A stretch of 64,000 nucleotides of DNA, taken from positions 2,914,001 to 2,978,000 of the forward strand of contig JAAROD010000015.1 in the NCBI GenBank assembly GCA_012274445.1. The letters run 5' to 3'. Below are positions 42,963 to 53,768 of this stretch, in pieces. Origin of the DNA: Sclerotiophoma versabilis (taxonomy: Eukaryota > Ascomycota > Dothideomycetes > Pleosporales > Didymellaceae). Under the pieces are notes generated by a model. The model was not told the DNA's origin. It made no database searches and saw nothing but the letters and a program-made list of their open reading frames with translations. The position numbers and the translations under genes are program-made. How positions within the stretch are numbered: the stretch's first letter is position 1; each line of letters begins with the position of its first letter.

Positions 42963-44761
42963 CTACAGCTTAGCCTTGGTGTCCGTGAGCGCAGCCTGCT
43001 CTCTCAACAGCTTCCTCTGGATCTTACCAGACTAGCGAACGTTAGCACCGTCTTTTGCACTCTTGATTGTCCAACTTACTGGGTTCTTAGGCACCGCATC
43101 GATGAATTGCACACCACCCTCCAACCGCTTGTGCTTCGACACCCGCTCCGCCAGCCACGCCTTGATCGTTTCAGCAAGCTCTGGCGTAGCCTTATCAGGG
43201 TTCTGCGGCACGATATATGCCCTGGGCGCTTCATCGCCATTGCTTCATCGCGTCAGCACTACATCCGACACCGTATCAAAGCTGGAAGAACTTACTGCGG
43301 CACACCAATCACGGCTGCATCTTGCACTTCCGCATGGTCCAAAAGCATGGCCTCGAGTTCTGCGGGCGCGACTTGCAGCCCCTTGACCTTGATGAGCTCT
43401 TTCTTGCGGTCGACAATGAAGAAGTGTCCTTCCTCGTCGACATACGCCACATCTCCTGTCTTCAGCCAGCCTCCCGGTCCAAACGTCTCTTTCGTAGCGT
43501 CCGGCTTGTTCCAGTACCCTTTCATCACATTCGGACCTCGGACCCAGATCTCACCCCTCTCACCCTGAGCCGCCTCTACCTTGCCCTCATCGTCCAGCAC
43601 GATCTTAGCCTCGCAGTTAGGCACTAGTTCGCCCACCGAGAAGGACGCCGAGTACTTGGAGGGGTCGAATGTGGTCGCTGCGCAGGTGACTTCTGTCATG
43701 CCCCAGCCCTGCTTGACGTTGACCTGGCCGTTTGGCCAGAGCTTCTCAAATTCCTGGCTAGCTTCGCGGCCTAGCGGCGCCGCCCCCGAAGAAACATTCT
43801 CGACGCTGCTGAGGTCGAATTGGCGCGTTGCCGGGTGCTTGGCCATGGCGACCACCACCGGAGGCACAAGTACGAGGTCGCTGACCTTGTACTTCTGCAC
43901 GTAGGTTAACATCTCTAGGAAGTCGAACTTCGCCATCATGTACACGGGGATGCGCTGCTTCATTGCGTTGACGCAGAATATCGCCTGCGCCATTGCATGG
44001 TACATGGGCAGGAAGCACAAAAGCCGTTTCTTGGGCAGCTTTTGCTGGTACGTGGGCGACAGCGTTTGCATGTGGATCTGCTGCGTGCAGTTGGCAACGT
44101 AGTTGCGGTGCGTGATCATGACGCCTTTTGCCACGCCGGTCGTTCCGGAGGAGTAGTTGAGAGCTACCACCCTGTCGAGTTCTTCGGGCGTCTTCAGGTC
44201 TGGCCAGGCGTAGGTGTGGCCGTTTTGCTCAGTATCGAGGAGCGTGGTCCAGTGCCGGATGTGGCCTAAGTCGGTGTCTTTCTCTACCGCACGACCGTCA
44301 AACGTCGCCGTCCCGTCGTCGAAGATGAATACTTGATCTGCGGACAGGCCCGCTTCTTGCGCTGCAGCGATTCCTGTGTCCAAGCTGGCTTCGGCGCAGA
44401 TCAAGTACTTTGCTCCCGAGTCTTTAAGTTGGTACGCCAACTCTCGCGCAACATATGTCGGGTTTGCGCCGGTGAAGACGCCCTCGGCCATGATCACGCC
44501 CATTACTACCGACGGGAAGAACAGCGTGTTTCCAGAGAACAGCAGTACGCGCTCGCCCGGCTGCAGGCCTGAGCGCCGCAGCCCTGAAGCGAAGCGCTTA
44601 GCATAGAGGCGGTAGTCTTCAAGCGAGAGAAAGTACTTTTCCGGCTCTTTTGCTGATATATACGCCGGCGTCTTGGGTAGTTCGCCATGTGGTGATTCAA
44701 ATATGAAGGTCGGCAGAGACACCGGCGGGGTGGGGAAGTTCCAGCGTGACTTGATGACCAT
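42963..44761 (-). CDS. 4-coumarate:CoA ligase-like acyl-CoA synthetase, peroxisomal (PTS1)
   Basis: Three exons (44761-43296, 43242-43080, 43031-42963), 565 residues. ANL-superfamily motifs are in order: the AMP-binding P-loop NYSSGTTGVAKGVMITH (about residue 202), LLCFLPMYHAMA, SGAAPLG, QGWGMTEVTCAATTFDPSKY, GYWNKPDATKETFG, the hinge and Asp motif GWLKTGDVAYVDEEGHFFIV, DRKKELIKVKGLQVAPAELE, and the catalytic-lysine motif PKNPSGKIQRKLLRE, which is built across the last intron. The C-terminus is AKL, a peroxisomal targeting signal type 1. The enzyme should activate a medium-chain or aromatic carboxylic acid to its CoA thioester in peroxisomes, for beta-oxidation or secondary metabolism. The exact acid is not readable. 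TATAAA-like sequence lies about 260 bp upstream. Confidence 0.92.
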
Positions 44762-47700
44762 GGTGATAGTATTGAGCGGAGGGAGATCCTCCAGGTGCGA
44801 CGACGTGTTTCGAGATGTCCCAATATCGAGAAAGAGGTGACAATGGTAAGCAAAAGGTAGGTAAACAAATGATGTGCAGAAGAGTCGTTAATAGCCGATA
44901 AAGGCTAAACCCTGTGTATCGCGGTATAACGTGACGGCTCGGCCGATCAATACCTCGAGCTTCCGAGTAAGCTGTACCGACTCACTGCTGGATGTGGGGA
45001 GTGGTGAGCTGGTAGCTGACGTTTATAAGCATGCTGTCGCCATCAGTCTTTTTGCTCTATCACTTACCTGATTGCTGTGTAATGGGGCCTTGAACAACAC
45101 TCTGTCAGTGTACAACAAAAGTAAGATGAAGGTACATCTTCACGATTAGCAGTTCCCCCCGACTTGAGGCAAACTCCCGAGGTCCACCCCAGATCCACCC
45201 CCGCGATGGGGCCACAACTCCAACATCGCACAGGCCAGCAGCTAGCCTGTCAGAGGTCGTCAGCGCGTCTTTAGGTCAGCAAGGCTGCTTGGAGGCGTGC
45301 GTGTAGGCTGGCCGTGGCTTCCGGGAGGTGTGGTGCGGGGACGAACCGAGGCAGAGATGGCGAGCGTAAGCGAGACTCCAAGGCCGATAGGTTGTGCAAT
45401 GTGCAGACACAACGACGTGAATAACACAGGCGCATCGTCGTTCGTTATTTTAAAATTCGAGGAACCTATGAATTGATCGTGAATTGGTGGAAAACAATGT
45501 TCTTGCAATGGAAAATCGTCATGTTCATCTTCTGAAGCATTCGTACATTTCGGCCGGATCACCAACATGATCAAGAAATCGTTACTGCGACTCAAGCAAA
45601 CTGTATCACTCGGGACTGCTTCAGATGAGGATATGACATCTGGATAAAGTTTGAGAGCTAGGACTATCGCTCCCAGTGCATTGAAATAAGGTTGAGCCCA
45701 CCTGCGTGCAAAGCCGTACCTTGTGACCTACAGCGCATATAGGATGTTCGGGAGGAAGCCTGTGTCACAGTGAGTCCGCAGCTGAGAGTCGGAATAGAAA
45801 ATCCATTCTAGAGAAGAGATCAGCTTTGAAATGCACTTCGTTCCCTTTCCACGGCGCAGTTTCTCAACAAGACCTCGCCATAACCACGGAAACTACCTAC
45901 TCGCGAAATGCTCGACCAGGAGCTCCAGCTACGGCATCGGTCACTTAACCGAACATGCAAGACAAAACGGCCATGTATGCTCATTCACACAACCCGCACC
46001 GCCAGTCGCTAACCTGCAACAGAACTCGCCGCAACCAGCTCTGATCGCCTCTGCTTCGCCTCCCCGGTGAGATCGAAATGGAAACATTCAAACTGGCTAT
46101 CGTTCCGGGATACGATATACTATTCGAAACTTGCCCTGTATCTCTAATCGGACATGTCCTACCACTGCCTTTGCACATGCGAGCAGCTTCACGCCGAAAC
46201 ACATCTACTCCCGTTCGAAATTTACGACTCCTTTTTCGATTGCAGCGACCTATACGCTTTTTTTCTTCATCACGAAGACGACCACCACATAGCGAACTGC
46301 AATCAAGAGCTAATCTTCGAGTATTGCTTACGACAGTGAATATCCTCTTGGTCATCACAAGCCATGTGTTACGACGTATATTTTGTGTGTGGTGAGCGGC
46401 TGACAACAATGGTGGATATGAGGTTCACTTCGAGGTTTTCCTGGCCTAAAAAAGAGTTGAGGTCCGCATTTTGCATTTCAGCGATTCGGAAGACTTCATA
46501 AGGAAGTGGTGCGAGACTTTGAAGAAACATAACGATTGTGTGGCATTCGGCTTCAAGACATTGAAGGGTCAAGTTTGAGACTTGCGCAGAAAGAGGCCTT
46601 GATGTCATGCGTCCGCAGTACCTCATTACCGTTGTGATCATTATCGTTGATCGTGGGTGATAACGATGGGAAGCTGCTCTGTGGGACAAAGTGCCTTCGA
46701 AGGATCTGCGCAGCATTCCATTCTATAACATACAGTTCTAAAGATTGCACCTGTCAACTAGATAACTGTAATATACCGTGGTCGAGATGAGTGACGTATA
46801 TGTCTAAACGAGAGTCCCTACACTGGCGCGCCTTGGCAAGGCTTCTGCAGGGGCACTTCGATACCATTGCGACAAAACACATGACGATATTCCACCAGCC
46901 TCATCACAACACAGCACGAGAAGAAGACGGAACACGATAGACCAGGTGCCGCACGTTGCCAGGTCAACGTTGACTCAGGCATCGTATTCGCGTCGTTGCA
47001 GAGACGTGAGGAGGTCAGGCGCCAGTGTCTGGAACGGTCAGCAGCCCTTGAAGCAGTCGCATCCTGATGTGAGATGCGATCTTGAATCCCAGTGTAGATT
47101 ACAGTACTGCAAAATCGTAAGAGATGAGCTGTCAAAAAACAATCAAATCCTTTGTTGGGCTGTCCGAAAGCTCCTGAAACAGTCGGAAGGTTGTCAGAAG
47201 AAGACCGGTGAGGCTGTACAGCACTAGTCCACAACCGATTTCAAACCGAACAGTTTCACGCTCTTCTACTGAAACGCTTACCACGAGCTGGCCGGAAAGA
47301 TACTCCTCGGATGATGTCGTTCCTTTGTATGCTTCCATTGACATCCAGGCAGATTAACGCACACCGTCATCATTCAAGGTCCACGATGACCGCTGCCCGT
47401 AGGCACTCATGCTCCATGCATTGCACTATCCGGAACCCTTCTCGAACCAAACGATGCGTAGATCTTGTGTTTGGATCGCCAAGTATAGAACGAGGCTTGG
47501 CTTCTGATACATTTCGAGTCCCCAGATGCCAAACGTCAATGCGCTTTCCGACAACACGATGATGGTCCGCCGACACTTGGTATGCTTCCGTGGAGCAGAC
47601 CCGTTCGAGAGCATGGAGGAGATCTACCCGTAGTAAACATCCCGGTGCGAATGATCATAGTGGGTCTATCGGGAAGATCGTTCGACCAATTTCGTCTCAG

Positions 47701-48062
47701 CTCTCACCTTCATGTCTGTGCATCAGGTATCACACTCGCTATCCTCACGTTTGGAAACCTGATCCAATGCCATGCAGCCTAGTCTACGGAAACTTGCAAT
47801 AGCGAATGCTTGTGCGTGGCTAAGCTTTGGGTGTCTGCAACGGTACCTCACGCAGTATATAAGACGATATGCTCACCCTCCGGAATAATCATCAACATCC
47901 ACAACATTTCCAGACTCGCTTTCCCACTCTTTCATACTAATTACTTTCTTGCGCCGGTCGCTTGTCAATCAGCTTAGACTCTATTACGCTTATCAGCAAT
48001 CTTCGGACATTCCTTATCAACAGCTTCTAATAACTTTCAAGTTTCCCAATCAATCAATCAAG
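44762..48062. other. 3.3-kb intergenic region, no gene recognised
   Basis: The left end holds the promoter of the acyl-CoA ligase (reverse TATA-like GTTTATA at 45021-45027). The right end holds that of the Egh16-like gene. Between them are many short open frames on both strands, none with a domain, signal peptide or splice chain I can support. No tRNA-like B box, long repeat or transposon motif was seen. It may include noncoding RNA or fast-evolving genes that cannot be recognised here. Confidence 0.4.
47856..47863 (+). promoter_or_regulatory. TATA box of the Egh16-like gene
   Basis: TATATAAG about 200 bp before the ATG, followed by a long CT-rich and CAACA-containing leader, the typical layout of a highly or conditionally expressed fungal gene. 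Confidence 0.55.
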
Positions 48063-48962
48063 ATGCGTTACTCTATCGCCTTCGCCGCCGCTGCTCTTGC
48101 CAGCTCCGTTTCCGCCCACGGTGTCATCACCCAGGTCCAGGGTGCCAACGGTGTCACCATGCCTGGTCTCTCTGTCATCGACGGTACTCCCCGTGACTCT
48201 GGCAACCCTCTTTCCGGTTCTGAGGCCGATACCTCCATCATCCGCGGCAAGGAGATGGGCGGCAAGGCCTCTGCTCTCGGCCGCACCCAGGGTGGCGGTC
48301 CCGTCGACGCCGCTGCTGCCATCTCTACTTTCATGGGTACCGGTGGTGCCAAGAAGCGTGGTCTCCTTGACGCCCTCACTGGTAAGGGTAAAGGTGCCGG
48401 TGCCGGTGCTGCCGGTGGTGCTGCTGGAGCCACGACCCCCAAGGGTACCAGCGAGGCCGGTGTTAGCGCTGCTGCTGGTCAGGGTGCCTCTCAGGGTCTT
48501 CCTACCACCTCTGATGACGGCACCGTCACCATGACCTTCCACCAGGTCAACCAGGACGGTGCTGGTCCCCTGAAGGCTATGATCGATGCTACCTCCGGTG
48601 GTACCGACCCTGCTGCTTTCCAGGCCGCCACCGTCACCCAGGACGTTCCCGGTATTGGTATTGGCGGTCTCTCTGCCGCAGCTGTTAAGGACTTCCCTGT
48701 CAAGGTACTTCCACACTCAACATAATCCTCACAACAAAGCTGACAATCATCACAGGTTCAAATGCCCCAGGGTATGACTTGCCAGGGTACCGCCGGTGGC
48801 GCTCAGAACGTCTGCATCGTTCGCATGCAGAACGCCGCCCTCGCTGGTCCTTTCGGTGGCTCCGCTGCCTTCACACAGTCCACCGCAGCCAAGAAGCGTG
48901 CCGTCGAGTACAACCTCCGCAAGCGCCACATGGCCCGCGGCATTCTTGGCAAGCCCGAGTAA
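48063..48962 (+). CDS. Egh16-like (Gas1/Mas-type) secreted protein
   Basis: Two exons (48063-48704, 48756-48962), 282 residues. A signal peptide (MRYSIAFAAAALASSVSA, cleavage before HG) is followed by the family start HGVITQVQGANGVTMPGLSV, then GTPRDSGNPLSGSEADTSII and RTQGGGPVDAA. A Gly/Ala-rich linker follows (GKGKGAGAGAAGGAAGATTP), then TVTMTFHQVNQDGAGPL and the Cys-containing block MPQGMTCQGTAGGAQNVCIV. KKR sites resemble Kex2 processing points. This is the Egh16/GAS1 (DUF3129) family of ascomycete cell-surface or secreted proteins, several of which are expressed during appressorium or host-contact stages in plant-associated fungi; biochemical activity is unknown. Codon use is strongly C-ending, suggesting high expression. 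The gene is isolated between two large empty regions. Confidence 0.9.
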
Positions 48963-51352
48963 GCTATTCACTTATGTGGAGTGCTTTGATTGGGAGAACT
49001 ATGGTGGCTAGACAATCTAGAATATGAGATGATAGAAGGCCGAGCTATCTAACAGAGGTGTTGATGCCTGTTCCTTACTGTAACTCACTCATACCTTCTT
49101 TTACTGTTTATTGTCGGTGTTTTTAGTGTGGGGAATTGGGAACCGCATGGTATGTAATATCGTGGTAGTGTAAATATATCGAGTCTGGATCTGTTCAAAA
49201 AATCTCGTCTTCTGCCTTGCATTGTGATGTCCGCGCCGCACCTCGTTATCTCCGCTGACTTCCCCAGAGTCACTTTGCTGTCACGAACGGAAACTCGAAG
49301 GTGCGATTAGGCTTTCGGGAGCTCCGCTTGGTGTTTCTCAGATCACCTCGGGTGGAGATCATGCGGAAACAGCGCACGTCTCACAAAGCTTATTCCAAAG
49401 CTTATGGTGAAACGAGGATTGCGAACTTCCCGATCAGAGGATCCCTGCAACCATTTATCTCCGTTCACTGCGCCTGGTACAAGGGGGCTTCGATCTACCT
49501 CACCAGCGATGATTTAACAGCAGAGCGCACAAGGAGGTCTATTGCATTGGGGAGTAGATTCGGAAAAGAATAAGGAAAATGCCATTGCGTACACTTGATA
49601 TCCAACAATCTACCGACCGATGTGCCCACTGTTTTTTTCAGGTGTAGAGCAAGTCTTCGCGGCAGATCTAATAGGCCCTGCAGACGCAGCATGAGTGGAT
49701 ACGAGCAACGTGACCATAACATTGGCGAGCTTGTCCTTCGCACAAGACTCCCGTTATGTGAAAGGCACCCGAGTTTGCGGAAACAGCTTCGCTCCATGCA
49801 ATGGCGCTATACCAAAGCGCTCGGGAGTCTGCACCGCAGACTCGTCTACGCTTTTACTTGGCAGATTCGCCCTTGGCGGTTGCACACGGATGCCTATGCT
49901 CTCATGTGAAGGATGTCATGATTGGGCCCGGGCCTATCCTCGGCACATCGAGCAATGCATACATCTCGAATACATCTGTGAAGACGTCTGCGTTTGTCAA
50001 GCAAGCGTGAGACAACGGGACTCCTGGCTCCGCATAGGATTTTTTCCATAATGCCTGACGCGCATCTGCCCGCTCGCAACGCCATTTTTTCTCCCAACGA
50101 TACTTTTTTCCCTTGAGCATCCACTGGTGCATCTTCTGTTCATTCAGCTTTTGTCGAGGGAGGACAATGTTGCGGTACTATTTCAACTGTCTATGGGCAA
50201 TGTGATAGAGGCCGAGTATCCTACCGTTCAAGCTTTAGGGGCTATGCGTTCTTCGTTCTCAGACTGGAATCTGCATGAGGATGTATTTGAGTTCTGTGTC
50301 AGAGATGAAGCAACGAACGTGGCAGTGCCTGATATTCGTTGGTAAGCTGGTCATGGTGTCTTCATCGTCGAATCGAGAAGGTACGAGGACCAAGATTTTA
50401 CGCTGCTCGGGAGGCAGGAGAAGAATCTCGGACTATAGTTTCGAACAATAAGCGAATGTTCGATTTGTGAAAAGAGGAATCCAAGTAGAGTCTCACCATT
50501 GATCTCGGAAAGAAGTCGAACTTGCTCCGTACACTAGAGGACTTCGATTGTAGATGCTAAACTGTTGTCTCTGGCGTCGTTTTTGTTTTCAAACCCGACC
50601 AGATGCCCGATTGATCGATGTTTTCTGTCGGGATTGATGATGCTGTCGATCAAGATGAGCTCTGGCCGGTAATAAACGGCTCAATATCGATTGGTATAGT
50701 TGAATGTGCGTAAGAACATTACAACCACAGTCAGCGTCTTCTGATCCTTTTGAGTATCTAGCGTGCAGTGAGAGCGATCGTACGATGTAGGGTGTGCTAC
50801 TACTCGCTGTGAGAAGACGAATGGGAAGTGCACACACGATATGTGTGAATATTCAAAACTGAAACAGGGTGAATAGGATGGATGAGCATTGTAAGTATTA
50901 TGTAGCGAAGTTTTCGAGTAGTCGCTTTCGGACTGATCGACGCAGTGTGACTTGCAGACGATGACAATAACGCAATGCACGTACTTTTCGCCGCTCCTTC
51001 ATAATCATCAGATCTGTATACCAAGTACTCCGATGAAGTTTGTACGGATCTTCTTGCTAGCTTCTTGTACTGCTGCGAAAGCGTACAGCAACTGCGCGGC
51101 CGTGGATCTTGAGCCTATATACGGCCATGTTCGACATTTTTCTCGATGATTTTTCGGCATCATCGTGAGTGCAGTAGAACAAGCAGCACTGCCATACCCG
51201 TCGCATGATGGCCCTCATAGTTCTCATAGATTTTCTGTGTCGAATCTTTCATCTGTCTTAACTTCTTATCTCTTGCAATTCCGTGTTTGATTTGAGGCTC
51301 AGCTCGACCATGTGAGCTCATAACCATACACTGTACGACGAAGCAGCTCGTC
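48963..51352. other. 2.4-kb intergenic region
   Basis: The first 150-200 bp probably form the 3' UTR of the Egh16-like gene. No domain-bearing gene was found in the rest. One small signal-peptide-like frame (51033-51149) is listed separately. Confidence 0.4.
51033..51149 (+). CDS. Possible 38-residue secreted peptide (weak)
   Basis: An ATG frame of 38 codons whose start looks like a signal peptide: MKFVRIFLLASCTAAKA, predicted cleavage near AKA|YS. The remaining about 20 residues include one Cys (YSNCAAVDLEPIYGHVRHFS) and end in a stop. There is no downstream exon that I can join convincingly and no family. It could be a chance frame, a tiny secreted peptide, or the first exon of a decayed secreted-protein gene. 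Confidence 0.22.
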   Translation: MKFVRIFLLASCTAAKAYSNCAAVDLEPIYGHVRHFSR

Positions 51353-52335
51353 CTAGGGGGAGATCAGCATGTGAATACCAGGTTTTCTCAAGACATAACA
51401 TACCCCAGGATCTTCTTCGAACATCACCTTGTCCATGACTTTTTCTAGAGTCTTAACAACAGTGAACCCGGCCTCACGAGCTAAGTCAAAGAAAGCAAGA
51501 TCCTTCTGGAGAAGCCATGGTCGGTATGGTGTAAAGAACACGTAGGCCTTGGATTTTGGTGCTTTCCTTAAGGTTAGCTCTACCGTCTTGATGAGCTTTG
51601 CGTGCTCGGAGTGGTTGAACAAAAGATCTGCCAGAATAAGGACATCGAATCCTCTGTCGTTCTCGAGATGACTTGTCACAGTCGCGGTCGACGCCCCCCA
51701 CAGGTAACCCTACGACAGTCAGTGACGACACATCAAGGGGTAAAAGTCTGCTGACCTCTGCAGCGATCCTCCTTGGAGTAGGCAGTAGATCACAATGATC
51801 GATATTGTACCGGAGGTTTTCGATCAATTCAACATCGGGATAGTCTGTTACAACCACTTGTGAGGCTCCATTGAGAGCACAAACAAGGCTGGGAAGCCCA
51901 GCCCCTGCACCGAGTTCGAGCACTGTCTTTCCCTTCACAAGGTCATCTGCATGCTCCTCCAAATAAGCTGAAATCGTTCGCCCAGCGTTCCATAGAAGGT
52001 GTCCCTATACACGTCAGTAAGCGTGTCGTGATAGCCGTCGACGGTGTCAAGGAACAGAGGAGTTTAGTCATTGTCTTAGTATTCTCAACGACCAAACATA
52101 GACGCCTTCCAGAACGCAATTGAAGAGAAAGAAGATAATGAAGTGAAGGTCCTTGCTTGGCCTCAAAACCATAAAATGTTAGTCTTACCCACAATGGATT
52201 ATGGCCCACCAATCGCACCGTAAATTCCTTCCCTGACAGCAGCTGATGGGTAGCAAAAGTGGCCTCTTTCTCTGGTTCGAAGTAATCAGCAGGCTCCTGA
52301 AAGAGGTCCAAGCCTCCCTCATCATCTGAAGCCAT
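51353..52335 (-). CDS. EFM7: EFM7/NNT1-type protein N-methyltransferase
   Basis: Three exons (52335-52189, 52004-51756, 51709-51353), 250 residues. The N-terminus is ASDDEGGLDLFQEPADYFEP, then GHNPLWGHLLWNAGRTISAY, with the W-x-A-G-R block formed across the first, 184-bp intron. The AdoMet site is TVLELGAGAGLPSLVCALNG (motif I), then VVVTDYPD (motif II) and YLWG after the 46-bp second intron. FDVLILADLLFNHSEH and VFFTPYRPW follow. This is the seven-beta-strand METTL21-like family. By homology it trimethylates the N-terminal Gly and dimethylates Lys3 of translation elongation factor eEF1A in the cytosol. Historically annotated as nicotinamide N-methyltransferase. Confidence 0.9.
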
Positions 52336-53768
52336 TGCGATAAGGCAGGTTGTGACGAGACGATCTTCTTGCCCGTGCGTTGTGCGCCCAAAGGAATGAG
52401 CGAGCCGCTAAATTTCATCAGCCACCGATTGAGCCGCACGCCAAGGACGAACTCCATCACGTGCCAACTACTAAGAGCGGTCGAGCGAATTGAAGGCAAG
52501 ACTCCGCAAATACTCTCAGTACGCTGTAATGCAGGGAGAGATGTGTGGCTTCTTGGATTGCAAGGTTCAGCATCGTCACTCTACTGGCGCATAAGTGCGC
52601 GACTTGTGGCTTCAAATGTTTCGCCTAGGCAAATAGCCTTCCAGAAAGCTGTCTTTGATGGAACATCAACGTCAGACATTGAGCAAAGTCCACAAGCACG
52701 TCGCTTGCATAAACTAAACGACACCTACCGGTTGGCTCCATTGTTTCTCCAGACAGGAATCCATGGACGCCGTCGCAGCACCTCCCCACACGTTCCCTTG
52801 TTGTTCCGGCAGTTACTCCTTCCATATTGGAGCAGAGGCACGGCTTCCTGGTCGAGCTTCTTCTCCTCCCAACTCTCCTTACGCTCGCAAACGCTTTACA
52901 ATCCATCCTTCTTCCGTCGCTCATTCAGTACTCTTGTCCCGTTCCTTTACGGTTACTTTGCCTGAAGCATCCAGTGTCCGGTCTCAGCCCGCTAACCGAA
53001 TAGGGAGGAAACTTGCTCATCTAGCGCCGTCTTCACGACTTCCAGCATCTCACCACACATTTGAACAGCCCAACCAACGAGAACCGTGCGTTAACGCTGC
53101 AAACCCGAGTCAACAGACGTGCGATAAGAGGCTAAGAACCTCGAGTGTCTCGAAAATCGCCTGCCGCTCGCTCCGTTGCCGCAGGTATCGAGGCGCAAAC
53201 CGCAGTGAACGACATCTACACCGGCTGGTATCCTGTGGTAGACGGGTTGTTTCCGGCTCGTCCTTTCTGGCGCCATTGCATTGCGGAAAAGAGCGATCTT
53301 GTCGGGTTCAGTTTCTTCGCTTCAACGCCGCCCATCAATCTGCAGTTATCCAACACCACAACCGCGGGAACCCGTCGGCAAGTATTCGGTTGCAGGACAT
53401 CACCAGCCACACGGGTATTGGACCCCTACCGGTCGCACAGGCCATATCCAGTCTCGAGCGGTTACTTCTGCTCTCTTGAACACACAGTATCTGCAGGGCA
53501 CACACAGGAAGGCATAGTCGAGCCAAGTCGATCTCTTTGCCGTGCGACCAGGATAAGTGTCTAGCCCACAACCTGTCGCCAACATCCAAGCGACACGCCA
53601 CTGTACCCCTCTGCAACATATTCTCCACGTGCGCTGTGCGCATCGAAGTCGAATACACGACTCTTGGAATCACCAATTCCGCTCATTTCATTTAACTTGG
53701 CTCGCCGCCGGGTTCATCTGTTGTTGTAAATTGAGCAAGTTTCGACAAACTTGTCTTAACCCCGCATC
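52336..53768. other. Divergent upstream region, EFM7 / copper-fist gene
   Basis: About 1.4 kb. Open frames of up to 238 codons exist on the plus strand but have mixed composition, no domain and no continuation into the next gene. It probably holds two promoters and a long leader of the copper-fist gene. Confidence 0.4.

Noticed and set aside
52763..53479. 238-codon plus-strand frame before the copper-fist gene
   Set aside because: Mixed composition, no domain, and does not splice into the copper-fist exon in frame; likely leader or promoter sequence.
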